The notes under the pieces were generated by a model that worked only from the letters and a program-made list of their open reading frames with translations, searched no databases and was not told the origin of the DNA. Source: Armigeres subalbatus (taxonomy: Eukaryota > Arthropoda > Insecta > Diptera > Culicidae). From it: a stretch of DNA of 64,000 nt. Location: positions 336,537,099 to 336,601,098 of the forward strand of contig NC_085140.1 in assembly GCF_024139115.2 (NCBI RefSeq), given 5' to 3'. A program made the position numbers and the translations under genes. The stretch's first letter is position 1, and every line of letters starts with the position of its first letter. Of this stretch, positions 23,327 to 34,763 are shown one piece after another.

Positions 23327-24264
23327 AAGCTATGTCCATTTAGAATCCGGAATAATAAAATCATCTGTATCTCGGTAACGGATTGACCCACAAATAAGGT
23401 TAATACATCAAAACAAGGGTAATTTACTGTACTTTAAGGAAAAAATATTGACAAAAATAATTTTTTCTTGTTTCTAGTGAAAATTTGCACCTTCTTCTTT
23501 ATTCCCCTCCACAAAAGTTGCCCACCTGCGGAGTCCACCTCCTTGGCCCCTTTGTTCAACCTTTTGGTCCTCCGGGTCCCGTCCCGAGCTGTTTTTCCAC
23601 TTTTTCCACTTTTCTTAAGCTTCCGCTTCATTACTGCCCAAAATATCTCGATGGGCCGGAGCTGTGAGCAGTTGCATGGATTTATGTTTTTATCGATGAA
23701 ATCTTCGTTATTATCGCGGTACCACTGGATGACTTCCCGGCTGTAGTGGCAACTCGTCAAATCTGGCCAAAACTTCACGGGACCTTTATGGGCTTTATGG
23801 AAGGTCGACCGCGGTTTTTGAAACATTCCTTCTTATACAGCTTCGAGTCTATCGTCTTATTCGTCACAAACACTTAGGTCTTTGCCCCACAGTTGCATAT
23901 CGCTTGCCACAATCATCCGTTTTTTTTCGCATGTTTGTCCCAACATCAAACTTAAACTTCGCAGGAACTACTCCTCGTGTCGTCACCATGTAGAATTTTT
24001 GGCTAGGAAGCTGTCCGAAATCCATTTTGACGTAGGTTCTATCGTCGATGACAGAATTATCAACGTGGGTGTGCAGACTTTTTTCTCTCCTTTCGGCTTC
24101 CATCTGGAATAATTTTTGACACGCTGCACGAAACTTCGTGAAATTTATACCACAGCAAGTGGGCGCCCAGGTAGACAAAGCGCTGTAAAAGAATTCTTGC
24201 AGCGGTCACTTTCCGTGCCGCTGCAATACAACAAATGATTCCGGATTCTAAATGGACATAGCTT
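23327..24264 (-). mobile_element. IS630-Tc1-mariner element (DD37E-like) with TIRs and TA duplication
   Basis: The ends are inverted copies over about 28 bp (AAGCTATGTCCATTTAGAAT from 23327; complement ending at 24264), flanked by TA at 23325-23326 and 24265-24266. The transposase inside is on the minus strand and broken. At 938 bp the copy is shorter than an autonomous element (about 1.3 kb), so the N-terminal DNA-binding part is mostly missing. Confidence 0.85.
23434..24178 (-). pseudogene. DD37E-type mariner transposase, frameshifted
   Basis: The upstream frame (24178-23864) covers part of the catalytic core; the second (23826-23434) carries the C-terminal half. In the latter, FWPDLTSCHYSREV holds the second catalytic Asp, and SQLRPIEIFWAVMKRKLKK holds the Glu, with 37 residues between them, as in the DD37E group described from mosquitoes. 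The tail is Lys-rich (KSGKSGKTARDGTRRTK). A frameshift around 23830-23860 separates the halves, so no functional enzyme can be made. Confidence 0.8.
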
Positions 24265-24266
24265 TA

Positions 24267-25334
24267 TTTCGCAAATGCCCACACAAAAGTAAATTTATCC
24301 TAAAATACTAAGCCCGCGATTTTCGCGACACTGTTTGAAGGAAACGCGATTTTCGCAACTGGAAAGATAAATCCGCAACAAATTTGCGAAATCCGCGACT
24401 TATGTAACAGCCCTACAAATAGTGACGAAATATCACGAAATATCAATAGTTTTCTTTCAACAAAGCCGATACAGGTTAGTAGAATTTCTCGTGACAGTTC
24501 GGAAAGCTATCATTGGAGAAAATATGCTCAGTAAAATTCTGAAACTGTCGATTGGAAACAATATACTAATTTACTAAAAAATGAATATTTCCAGAGTGAA
24601 TTCTTGAAACTATGTTTGAAAAAAATTTGTCTAAATTTAGAAGAATTCGTTGTTCAAGTTTAGAGGAATTAACAATACTTTCTTTTGGAAATCCTTGAGG
24701 AAATAAAGAAGAATCCTTGGGAAAATAAAGAAAAATTACCCTGCTAGATTCAAATGATTCCACCGGGTAAATTTAGGAAAGTTTTCTGGATGAATTCAGA
24801 AGAACTTATATTAGAATTTCAGAAGTAAATATTATCCTTGAAATCTCAGAAAGAATTTTTTTGACTATAGATTACTTCTCACTTATCTAGTTATTAATTG
24901 TACTTTTGTCGCTTAAAGAATAGATTATTAAAATATAGCCATTTGAAAAAGGCTGCTCGAATTAAATTAAATCAACGTTACAAGATATTCATAGTACAAG
25001 AGAGAACGAATACAAGTTATATTCAAATAAAATCATATTACAAGCTAATTTCATTTTTCACTGAAATCTAAACAGTTTTAGCAGCTAAACTACTGTTATT
25101 ATACTGACTGACATCACGCTTCATCGCAACAAATAAAAATAGCAAATATTTGTCTATTTCATCTGTAACCTCATGTGCTGGGCAGCATACACCACCCAAA
25201 CGGACTGGATAGAGCTGAAAGCACTCCAAGAAATGAGCCGCTCCAATTAATCCTCTTTCCGAGAAAATTATGCATGCGATGAAAGATGTCTGCTCTGGAA
25301 AAAGTGTTTCAATGAATCCGCTTCAGACACTTAC
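24267..25334. other. sky: sky intron downstream of exon 3
   Basis: AT-rich sequence without recognisable coding. Some AGAATTC-type words recur at 24480-24850. The next sky exon should begin with two bases completing the codon split at 25335. I could not find it in this stretch or further down. Confidence 0.5.
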
Positions 25335-25539
25335 CGGACATGAAATGTAGCAGGATCGCCGTAATGGGGTACAGCGTGGGACTGTAGGTGATGTCGGGGC
25401 ACGCGTAACCGAGCACGCTGACGACCCGATCCGCCACCGCCCGGCCCTTCCGCGTCAGATGGTACGGCAGACAGTGGGTGGAATCGACGAAGGGCGGTAG
25501 CATGATCGGTTTCTCGGGCAGCTCTGTCGTGCCGAAGAC
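25335..25539 (-). CDS. sky: skywalker (TBC1D24 orthologue) coding exon 3
   Basis: This 205-bp exon encodes the second quarter of the N-terminal TBC (Rab-GAP) domain, residues about 123-190: VFGTTELPEKPIMLPPFVD, then CLPYHLTRKGRAVADRVVSV, YACPDITYSPTLYPITAILL and HFM. It starts after the acceptor CCGCAG (phase 0) and ends at TCCG|GTAAGT (phase 1). The equivalent human TBC1D24 region has the same layout of FVD, Gly-Ala-Val and PDI motifs. Skywalker acts at presynaptic terminals as a GTPase-activating protein for Rab35 and limits sorting of synaptic vesicle proteins through endosomes. Codons are GC-ending, unlike the surroundings, and the frame is intact, so the exon is under coding constraint. 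The remaining TBC and TLDc exons are not seen. Confidence 0.88.
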
Positions 25540-25614
25540 CTGCGGCGGGCGGGGTGGAGCGAAAACAAATGGTCAATCAACAGATCGCAAGGTTGGAGAG
25601 AATCTCGTACGCAC
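25540..25614 (-). other. sky: 75-bp sky intron between exons 2 and 3
   Basis: A GTGCGT donor and a CCGCCGCAG acceptor on the minus strand bracket a short intron. Removal joins the exons in frame (Gln-122 to Val-123). Confidence 0.85.
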
Positions 25615-25817
25615 CTGATTCACCATGTCCCAGTAGAATCCATCCAGCATCGTTTTTCCGACGTGGTGCTGAGTGCACAGCGCCGGCCATAGTTGCGACC
25701 GAATTGGCGAGTTGGTGGGCCATGAGTTTTCCCTTAGCACTAGTTTGGCTTCGCGTTTCTTACCTTGCTGTATGAGTGATTGCACATCTTGAAATGTTTT
25801 TAGATTTGGTTTTTTCC
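25615..25817 (-). CDS. sky: skywalker (TBC1D24 orthologue) coding exon 2
   Basis: This 203-bp exon follows the acceptor TTTTCAG (25818-25824) and ends CAG|GTGCGT at 25615. It enters in phase 1 (two bases complete a Gly codon) and leaves in phase 0. It encodes about residues 56-122: KKPNLKTFQDVQSLIQQGKK, then REAKLVLRENSWPTNSPIRS, QLWPALCTQHHVGKTMLDGF and YWDMVNQ. This is the start of the TBC domain; basic residues in the first helix (KKREAK..LR) are candidates for the phosphoinositide-binding patch known for Skywalker. The intron to exon 3 is only 75 bp, while the intron on its 5' side is about 17.8 kb. The assignment comes from recognised similarity; I could not run an alignment. Confidence 0.88.
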
Positions 25818-27701
25818 CTGAAAATGAGAAGAATGAAAGAAACTTATAGAATATACTCTAAAAGAGTTGTGTGGATGTGTAACCTACACAATAGCAATAT
25901 GTAGAAAAAGAATATTACAAAAATAAATTGCTTTTAATTGATAGCCATTTATTTAACAACCCTTTCCGAAGGGTAGCTCCGGTCGCTAACCTCGTCACCG
26001 ATAGTTACTCACAAAAGGTTCACCGGCAACCGAAGTTACTTCAAAGGTGAATGGAAGACAGTTGAATCAGGTGCACTTTTGCTTCGTTCAACAACAGAGT
26101 GAATAATTGATGTATCAACAACAACGAGTGGGAGACGATGACCCTTAAGCTTCCCACCAGCCACTGAGTAGTGCGTCATCTTTGTAGCGGTATCGATTCT
26201 GGGTCGCATTTTATGTACCAGCGGCTCTTACAATTGTGTAGTGGGCGGTGTTGCTTTTGACACGATTTATTACTACTCTGTCTACACTCTACATGTTTTA
26301 CAAATGGTGCACAAGTGGAACAACCGTCATTAATTCTAGGAAATTACACATTTTACATTACTATTGCTCTTTGACATACAGTGAGATGTACAGAGCGCTC
26401 TTATCGTTAGCAAATATTACTACGATGACCTCGCTCAACCCTGCCGCGGCGTCTATGGCAATCTAGCGTTCCGCCTAGATTACGTGCAGTACACACTTTT
26501 GAAGGATTAAAGGCTCAATAGGCATCTCACCAGTGGCTCCACTATTCAACTTCATGGTGGAGCGAACAAGATCCACTTCGGGGCGATAATTGCTGCTAAA
26601 GTTTACTGCTCTAGATTGATTAGCTCTGTCCTACTACAAAGTGCCTACCTAATCTTGGCAGCTACACATCAAACTATGATTGATATAATTGGTACTTGAG
26701 AACACAGCAGTGGCACAAACCCGATTACCTTCAATGCGTGTGTGATAAACGCCATGTGTTCCATGCGCTTGACGGTCCTTTCCCCTTAGCGATGTTCGTG
26801 GAAACCTTCAAGTTGAGATTGAGGTGACACACTCGAAAAAAAAACTAGACCTATCAAGTGAGTTGATAGTGTCCTGCTTGATTTGTTTAATCACTTGATC
26901 CAAACAGATACTATAAACAGAAATAACTGTGTAACTAAATATAATCTCATTTAAGAAAAAACTGTTTTACAGTTGTTTTAATTGATTAACGCTAACGTTC
27001 AATTAAACCGGCATGTTTCTTGCAAAAGTAATAGCTCGATAATGAAAACAAATGAACAGCCAGCTTAGGAAGAATTGCCAACATAATACCCAACACATTG
27101 AGAGGTTTGACTCGCAGTATTCCCGCTTATCTGCACTTTATTCGAGTAAGTGGATAATGAAATTTGATGAAAGGGTTAATTCAGAGCTATTAATTGCTAA
27201 CAATGATAACATGACCGACCTACAGTGCAATAGAAGGCCTTATAAGTAAAGGTTGTAGAGTGGTTTTTAACCAAATGATAATTATGCAAGTTGGTAAGAT
27301 AGCGAATATTTTCGCGGGATTCATTATAGAACATTTCTTAAAAGAGTTATGTATGGTGCTTTCGTAAAATTAGACATAATATGACATAACTATAGATTCA
27401 AGGTTATAAGATAAGTGCTTTTTTCTTTATTTCCTTGAAATTTGAAATGAATTCAGTTCTTCACTTCAGCAGGAGTGTGTCCTATCTAAAAACAGGACGA
27501 AAAGCTAGATTGTTGAAACTACCGCGCGATCACACTACTGAACGCCGCCTACAAGATACTCTTTCTGCTTACGCAAATTGCAAGAGACTTCGTGGGCCAG
27601 TACTAGGGCTGATTCATGGACTTTTAAGATTCAATGGAAATAATGCATCTCATATGAAAAAAGCATTTTAAGGTGCAACAGGAACGACCCCACAAAAAAA
27701 G

Positions 27702-27757
27702 TTACGAATAAGATGTTATGGTCATATTAACCCAGAAATGTAAATGCTTATAAAATA
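27702..27757 (+). repeat. Repeat A, mirrored at 41591-41645
   Basis: About 55 bp from TTACGAATAAGATGTTATGG to GTAAATGCTTATAAAAT match the complement of 41591-41645 with some four mismatches. With repeat B (29240-29690 and 40985-41340) it keeps the same order in opposite orientation. Confidence 0.65.
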
Positions 27758-28470
27758 GTAATTACGAAGTTAACATACCGTTCGAAAGACTGGTTGTAGA
27801 GACAATGACCACCGCCAGTAGATATTAGATTTCAATTTCCCGGTTTTCTCCCGATATTTTGGAAAATTTCCCGAAAGAAATGCAACTGAAAAAACGCGAG
27901 CTTTAGAATTTCCATGTAAGAAAACATAGTGCAACTGCAGAATTAAATGTAAACGAGTGGATTCCTGCTGGCTAATTAAATCTTATAATTGCTAAATGAG
28001 TGAAGAAAATAAAATCAACCTGCATTGAGTAACGAATAACACAAATCATGCAAACGGTTGATTGAATTTACATAAAATTTGGTTAAAACCGTGCATTTTG
28101 AGTTTTTCTAAATTATGCTGGTTGAAAATTTAAGAACTGAAATATAGATAATATTTTCACGAATTGGTATTAAACATTTTGATAGAATTATATAAACTTT
28201 TCAAATAGCAACAAAGCTTATTGTCTGATTAATTTAGAAAACTTACTATGCATACTCCTAATAATTAATTAAATTCATTTTTAAATGTGTCCATCAATGG
28301 GCTATCAGAAACAGGGTCTTTCAATACTATATGTTTGCTATTTAACTTGTGAACATATAACACATAATCCGAAACTTATCTCTCATTGCAAAATGTTTGG
28401 AAGGAGTTGTAAACAAGACCTTCCAAAGGTGCAATAGTGTTCATTTATTACGTATGATAAAGGTACGATT

Positions 28471-28754
28471 AGGGGCCCTCCTTAGACGTGCGGTAAGACG
28501 CACGGCTACAAAGCAAGACCATGCTGAGGGTGGCTGGGTTCGATTCCCGGTGCCGGTCTAGGCAATTTTCGGATTGGAAATTGTCTCGACTTCCTTGGTC
28601 ATAAAAGTATCATCGTGTTAGCCTCATGATATACGAATGCAAAAATGGTAACTTGGCTTAGAAACCACGCAGTTAATAACTGTGGAAGTGCTTAACGAAC
28701 ACTAAGCTGCGAGGCGGCTCTGTCCCAGTGTGGGGATGTAATGCCAATAAGAAG
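28471..28754 (+). mobile_element. tRNA-derived SINE (Feilai/Gecko-like) with 12-bp target duplication
   Basis: The 5' part is tRNA-like: GGGGCCCTCCTTAGACG, an A-box-like region, and a perfect B box GGTTCGATTCC at 28537-28547. The body has TTAATAACTGTGGAAGTGCT and CTCTGTCCCAGTGTGG, and a short AAGAAG tail, matching in type the abundant polymerase III-driven SINEs of Aedes. It is flanked by an exact 12-bp direct repeat AAAGGTACGATT (28459-28470 and 28755-28766), the signature of LINE-mediated insertion. It needs a partner LINE for mobility. The sharp duplication suggests a fairly young insertion. Confidence 0.85.
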
Positions 28755-29239
28755 AAAGGTACGATTTTTAAACATCTCTGTATCGCATTTATTCAAACCA
28801 ATCGACAATTTGATATTTAAAATAATTTTCTAACATATGAACAATATTCTTTAAGTCAAACATCTTTATTCTTGTTTACGTTTGAGTATAGTTACGTTTA
28901 AAGTATAGTTCTTCCATAAACAAGAATACGGATAAAATAAAAAAAAAATCATCCTTACCGAAACCTTTATAATGATGTCACAAATTACGGTGTGTAGTTG
29001 TGAATAAAATTTCAAACTTACATCATCCTGAGGATCGTGAAAGACAAATTTGATTTTTTTTCTTGAATACCCAAATCGTCTAAAACAAGATTATTATTGA
29101 AAACGAAGGTGTTTTTCAGCTTTTTAATGGCTTTGGAAATGTTCCAAATCCAATATTTAAAAAAATGGAAAGGAATGCAAAATATATTTATTTGGACAAA
29201 TTGGACAACCTAAAAGGAATCGATTGAGATAAAGATGAT

Positions 29240-29690
29240 GTATGGTCCACGAGAGGGCTTCCGACGAAAGTGGCCACTCTTGGAACCCGCAAGTGCCCCC
29301 GGGGAGCCCGTTGGAGGGAACATTTCCGTATTTACATCAAAATATGTCATGCGACGGCTCTTTCATCGTGATTTTCTTCCAAGCAGATGATTATGCGCTC
29401 GTATCCAATTAGCGACCACATTGACTGCTCTTTCCATTTTTACACCAACATATACCGTGCGGCAGCTCTTTCTTCATGATTTTCCAACAAATTGATGTTC
29501 ATGCATTTGAAATTGATTTGCGACTACATTGATGCCCCAGGACACCTATAAAAGGGATCATGTCTATTTTTGTACTAAATAATGTCGTTTGGTTACTCAT
29601 TCTACATGGCAGATATTCAAATGATAAATGATAAACACGGAGCAGAACATTTCTATTTACATGTCAGTTCCGACTACTCATCATAACGCA
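29240..29690 (-). repeat. Repeat B: diverged tandem monomers of ~130 bp
   Basis: At least three degenerate monomers share GGAACATTTC...ATTTACATCAAAATATGTC...GACGGCTCTTTC...ATGATTTTC landmarks. The complement occurs at 40985-41340 (GAAAGAGCCGTCGCATGAC). No coding potential. It is an unclassified interspersed repeat. Confidence 0.6.
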
Positions 29691-29905
29691 TGTACTAAAT
29701 CAACTATGAGCCCAAATCAAGTCATGGAAGGGACATAAAATGATTAGGAAGTTGTTCGAAGGAACAGTCACAGTAGTTCAGAAAATAGGTTTTAGTATGG
29801 ACTTCAAGTTACAATATGCTTTAATATGATATCCACATGATGAAACTCGACTAGTCGAACAAAGTCGATGCGCTTCTTATTACTAGGTTAAGGAAGGCCC
29901 TAGTA

Positions 29906-29995
29906 CAGGCCGGACGATTATCCAGAGGCTCGATTATCCGGGGCTCGATTATCCGGAGAAAATGGCTCGATTATCCGGAGTAATATTTTTACCCA
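29906..29995. repeat. Left end of a pogo-like TA-flanked element
   Basis: Begins CAGGCCGGAC after TA (29904-29905) and carries four subterminal copies of CGATTATCCGG. The matching inverted end lies at 40840-40919 (GTCCGGCCTG then TA). Distance and orientation allow a single element opened up by later insertions, or two independent remnants. No pogo transposase is seen. Confidence 0.55.
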
Positions 29996-30096
29996 TATTA
30001 CAAAAATAGAAATATGTATTATCAGTGTGTATCCGTAACGTATCCAATATGGCAAGACACCTAGTAATGATGTGCCTAGTGCCTTTCTCGCTTTCT

Positions 30097-30265
30097 TAAG
30101 GGACTATTCACAAATTACGTAACGCTTTAGGGGAGGGAGGAAGTCAGACCAAGCGTTACGGTCTGTACAAAAAAATTAATCCTTCCATAAAAAAGGTTGC
30201 GAGAGGGAGAGTAAAGTATCAAAATTACTAAATTCAGCGTTACGAATTTTGTGAAAGGACCCTAA
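30097..30265. mobile_element. Palindromic 'ATTACGTAACGC' MITE
   Basis: Left GGGACTATTCACAAATTACG and right TTTTGTGAAAGGACCC-type ends form an imperfect inverted repeat. GCGTTACG words pair internally. Non-coding. Confidence 0.65.
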
Positions 30266-30429
30266 GGGAACGGAAATCCAGAACATTTATATTTTTTTAG
30301 GCATTCGTATGTACAGGGTGTTCAATAAGTTCGAATACACTTTCAAAAAATGTTTAAAAATTGAGATTAAATTATTTCTTTTCCCGGTTCCATTTCATTG
30401 AAAGTATTGTTTATAAGGAACGTTTGTAA

Positions 30430-30551
30430 CATTTCTTTTGGAATGACCTATATTTTGTACTTCTTCACGAGCTTCAAACGTTTCTAAAACCCATCGCAAG
30501 CGGCACGCACGGTCTGCATGGGCATTTCGTTCCAGATTTTGATAATTACGT
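30430..30551 (-). pseudogene. Mariner transposase C-terminal fragment
   Basis: The minus strand reads IIKIWNEMPMQTVRAACDGF, a stop, then KRLKLVKKYK. This is the family's typical end: Trp-Asn-Glu, VRAAC and a KRLKxV helix. It continues the frame of the 37293-37500 fragment across the retrotransposon. Confidence 0.7.
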
Positions 30552-30899
30552 TGTTGCTAAACTAGTTCTCCGGATTCGTGAGAATCACGCGCGCAGTGTC
30601 TTTTAGATGTGGTTTGACCACCGAATTGAAAACGCGCCGTTTTTTATCTAAACGTGGTACACTAGACCGTTTATACTCGATTCTTTATTGAAGCGATATA
30701 GAATACGACGTACACAGTGGATGGCTTTATTCGTACTGAATTTACTCTAGACTCCGAAACTAGTGAGTAGTGTTTTGTGTCTTGCGATACTCTTCTCCGC
30801 TTTGGTGAAGCTGAAAGATAGAATTGAGAGTGAGTGTTTAAATGCAACTAACGAAATTCATTTAAGGTAATTCTAGCAATTGTGGTCTGTGCCCTAACA
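30552..30899 (-). repeat. 3' LTR of the Bel-Pao element
   Basis: On the minus strand it begins TGTTAGGGC and ends GTTTAGCAACA. It matches the other LTR along most of its length but has about 50 extra bases around 30640-30690 (including a TTTATACTCG stretch). This indel makes it 348 bp against 313 bp. Confidence 0.9.
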
Positions 30900-31050
30900 T
30901 ACCGCCCACCATTGAAATATAGATTTCAATATAATTACTTGGCCATGGTGGGTATGCTTAACTTATCTACTATTAAATAACAAAATGTTGTATAAATTCA
31001 ATAATATTCCTCCTGCTGTCTTCGTTGGCTTCGTCCTCTCGATCTCGGTT

Positions 31051-31150
31051 GGAACTCGCACGTCAACCAATGATTGGCAGTTGCCGGGTCGGAACTCGCA
31101 CGTCGACATTGATTGGCAGTTGCCGGGTCGGAACTCGCACGTCGACCAAC
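31051..31150. repeat. Triplicated ~40-bp repeat before the 3' LTR
   Basis: GGAACTCGCACGTC recurs at 31051, 31091 and 31130, with GATTGGCAGTTGCCGGGTC between. It lies between the end of integrase and the 3' LTR, where LTR elements often carry short tandem repeats. Confidence 0.85.
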
Positions 31151-31251
31151 GATTTAGATGTACAGGGTCAATCATAGCCGCAGTCCAGAATCCTACCAAT
31201 ACATTCGACTTTAGGACGGAGAAGACAAGGTGCAGCAAACTGAAGAAATAC

Positions 31252-32684
31252 TTAACTTGTGAGGGGACCATGAGGTCCCCTCCCATCCGACATTGCCTGT
31301 GTTGCTGGCACCTCGAACGGCTGAAGATTTAATTCTTCACAGTCAGCTGACTGTTTCTCGGGAATAGGCAAAACGCAGACTCGAGAGATGGCCCGCTTGT
31401 AGACGCCGTCCTTGGTCCGAATGCTAACAACTCGGATGAGTCCATCACTGCCGGGAAATACTTCGATGATCCGACCGAATCGCCACTTTAGTGGCGGCAG
31501 ATGATCTTCACGAACAAGGACCATCGTTCCGATGCGTATATTGTCACGTTCACGGGTCCAACGGGTGCGCTGTTGTAGTCCCGACAGATATTCCATCGAC
31601 CACCGCTTCCAGAGGCGGCGGAGAAACTCTTGAACCATTTGCCACTGCGACAACCTGTTGCAAGGTACTTCGTCGTAGGATGGTTCGGGGATCGCGGTCA
31701 GAGGTCTGTGCGCCAAAAAATGGCCTGGAGTGAGGACGTCCAAGTCCTCTGGTGAGTTGCTAAGCTGCGTCAAAGGCCGAGAGTTGAGAAGCGCTTCGAC
31801 CTGCGTTAAGAGCGTGTGAAATTGCTCGGTGGTAACCAAGGCGTTGGCTAATGTTCGTCGAAGGTGTGTCTTGAGGGATTTGACTGCGGCTTCCCAGATA
31901 CCCCCGAAGTGCGGTGACCTTGGAGGTATGAAAGAGAATTGGATGCCCTCAGTGGAACACTGACGTGTGACATCCAAACGGTTCTGCTGGGATTTAAACA
32001 ATTGTAGAAATTCGTTAAGTATTCGACGAGCTCCGACGAAGTTGGTAGCGTTATCGCAATAGATGTTTTTCGGTACTCCCCGACGTGCTGCAAATCTCTT
32101 TAATGACGCTATGAACGATTCAGTAGAAAGGTTGCCTACCAACTCAAGATGTACTGCTTTGGTTGATAGGCAGACGAAAACCGCCACAAATGTCTTCAGT
32201 GGGGCAGCCTTCCGCGAAGGCGGGCGAAGGTAAAATGGACCGCAAAATCTACTCCAGCGTTCAGGAACGGAAATGTTGGTGATACTCGCACGGAAGGAAG
32301 ATCTGCCGTTATTTGCTGGCTTGTACTGGGTCGGGTGCGAAAACATGTGATGCATTCATGAGTGAGTTTTCGCACGAGATCACGGAAGGGCAGAGGCCAA
32401 AATTTTGACCGAACGATGGCGCTGAGTAGTGTTGGTCCCGTGTGTAGTCGACTCAGATGATAATACCGAACAACTAACAGCGTGAAAGGATGTTTGTTGT
32501 CAAGGATCATTGGCTGCTTTTGAGCGTACGGTATAGCTGCATTATTGAGCCGACCTCGTGTGCGAAGAACACCATCAATGAGTACGGGGGAGAGACCCTT
32601 CACCTTAGACGATTGCTTCACTTGTCCGGTCAACCGTTGACAGAGGTCCGTTGTGTCTTGTTGTATGATCCTTCTTCCTTGCAT
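31252..32684 (-). pseudogene. Bel-Pao integrase, frameshifted
   Basis: The upstream frame (32684-32196) carries the His/Cys zinc-binding segment: VVRYYHLSRLHTGPTLL followed by HECITCF. The second frame (32355-31252, 367 codons) has the catalytic core: VFVCLSTKAVHLELVG with the first Asp position weakened, YCDNATNFVG with the second Asp, and SPHFGGIWEAAVK with the catalytic Glu. A C-terminal domain of the DUF5641 type (MVLVREDHLPPLKWRFGRI) follows. The enzyme would insert the cDNA into host DNA. The two frames overlap at 32196-32355, showing a frameshift within the zinc-binding/core junction. Confidence 0.85.
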
Positions 32685-33051
32685 TGTTGAAGAATCTGCG
32701 CATATGGCCGACCATGCGAACTAGGTCCGATAGGGAAGATTTCATTGTAAAAATAGTGCTTCGGACGACTGCAGGAAAAGAAACTGACGGTTTTTCCTCT
32801 AGCTGATTATGATCGAAGTGATCATCTAATGTCGCAACGGGACCTGGCCAAAATCTGTTCGCCTGCTGCAACCATTGAGGTCCTTGCCACCATAGCGAGG
32901 AATCAACGAGCTCCTTTGCTGACATCCCACGAGAGATGACGTCCGCCGGATTTTCAATACCTGGTACATGTCTCTAAACTCCGGCAGCGGTTATTTGCTG
33001 GATTTTCGCCACTCGATGTCCAACATACTTCTTCTAGCGAGCAAGTGAAGC

Positions 33052-33632
33052 TTATAACCAATGAAATACAATCGTGGAATCAGTCCAAAAGATCGGACGA
33101 GCTTGAATTTGCAGACTGCATTCCACCTTTTTGAACATGTGGCTTAAGAGAAGCGCTCCGCAGAGTTCCAGGCGAGGCAAGCTTACAGGAGCTCGGTGCT
33201 TTTTGAAGCACTTTTGATATCGCTGTAAGCAAATGACCCGAAACACTATACCGTTCAACAATATGGCTCTGATGTAGATGCAAGCTCCGTATGCGCTTTC
33301 TGAAGCGTCGCTAAAACCATGAAATTCTACTTGGACACAACCCAATCCAGAAGCCAATCACCGTGGGGCGGTAACAAATCAAGTAAATTTAGATCACTAC
33401 GAAATACTCTCCAACATTGCTGTTGATTTTCGGTCAATGGAGCGTCCCAGGAGGCTTTTGCTTTCCATAACTCCTGAATGAAAAGCTTGGAACGTAGAAC
33501 AATAGGACCCAATAGTTCCAAAGAATCGAACAAATGCGTCGCTTCTGATAGAACTAATCGTTTGGTAATGGTAGCGTCGTAGGACCAAGCCGGTATATTG
33601 AATCGAAAAGCGTCCTCGGCTGGCTGCCACAA
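33052..33632 (-). pseudogene. Bel-Pao RT thumb and RNase H region, two frames
   Basis: The frame 33632-33327 continues the RT connection (SLELLGPIVLRSKLFIQELW, then WDAPL). The frame 33357-33052 begins the RNase H domain with VEFHGFSDASESAYGACIY, whose Asp is the first catalytic residue, and ends at FWTDSTIVFHWL. Frame changes occur near 33640 and 33350, and the frame stops at 33052. Remaining RNase H and linker parts are scattered across 32925-33050. Confidence 0.75.
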
Positions 33633-34732
33633 TGATCCCAGAGTTTTACTGACGATGATGACGAATCAAGTTCAAGAAGATTTCGATGTTCACGGAGGTC
33701 GACAGGGATATTTTGAAGAATTTCGGGGCTGTTGGATGCCCACTTGTGCAGCTTGAATCCAGCCGACTGCAGGAGATCGATCAATTGTCGGCACATTTCG
33801 TTTCCTTCTTCCTCTGATTCTACCCCGGACAGCAGGTCGTCGATGTAGAAACTTTTGGATAGCACTTTGGAGGCTACTGGGTGAGTCAATTCACCGTCAG
33901 ATTCAAGTTGCTGAAGACAACGGGTCGCAAGGTACGGTGCAGCCGCAGTACCATAAGTGATCGTCTGTAACTCATAGGTTTCAATAGGATCTACTAGCGA
34001 GGAACGAAAAACGATGCGTTGCAACATATGATCCGATGGATGCACCAACACTTGCCTATACATTTTTTGCAAATCGGCAACGATGACAAAACGAGGGATT
34101 CGAAAGCGTAGAAGAATGCTGTACAGCTCGTCTTGAACGACGGGACCCACCATTAAAGCGTCGTTTAGCGAGACGCCGCTCTCGGTGGCGCAAGATGCGT
34201 CGAATACGACGCGAAGTTTCGTTGTAACACTGTCCGGGCGAACGATGCAGTGATGCGGCATGTAGTATGTTTTCTTGCCAGGTGGCAAGACTTCGTTGCT
34301 AGGGTTAATCAGAGCCATATGCCCTAGTTGAAGGTATTCCTGAATGAACGCCTTGTAGTCTTCCTTCAGGGGCGGGTTCGAATTAAGGCGGCGTTCTAGT
34401 GACATGAAACGCCGAATAGCGATGCTTCGAGACTCTCCAAGTTTATCGAGAACATCAAGCTTCTTAGGAAGCGAAACTACATACCGTCCTGAAGGATCGC
34501 GAGTCGTATTTGCTGCAAAGTGAGTTTCGCATTTCCGCTCTTCTACTGAGAGCGATTCGTTCGAGTGACATGACTCTACCTCCCAAAAACGAGCAAGCTG
34601 CCTTTCCAAATCAGCATTGGTGCAGATGAGAGTGACGGCAGAGCGATTTGTCTCCGTCGTGTCGCATTTACCGGAAACTATCCAGCCAAAGACTGTTTCT
34701 TTCAGCTGAGGAAACTTTGGACCAAGATCCAC
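33554..34732 (-). pseudogene. Bel-Pao reverse transcriptase
   Basis: A 392-codon frame covers the RT. It opens with the Bel-Pao signature FPQLKETVFGWIVSGK, then KTYYMPHHCIVRP, TTKLRVVFDASCATESGVSL, VIVADLQKMYRQVLVHP with the first catalytic Asp, and FYIDDLLSGVES with the YIDD catalytic pair. The core domain is intact. The frame leaves the expected sequence near 33640, where the next piece continues in another frame. Confidence 0.88.
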
Positions 34733-34763
34733 AAATCCGGTTAGTAGCAGGCGATAGTAAACT

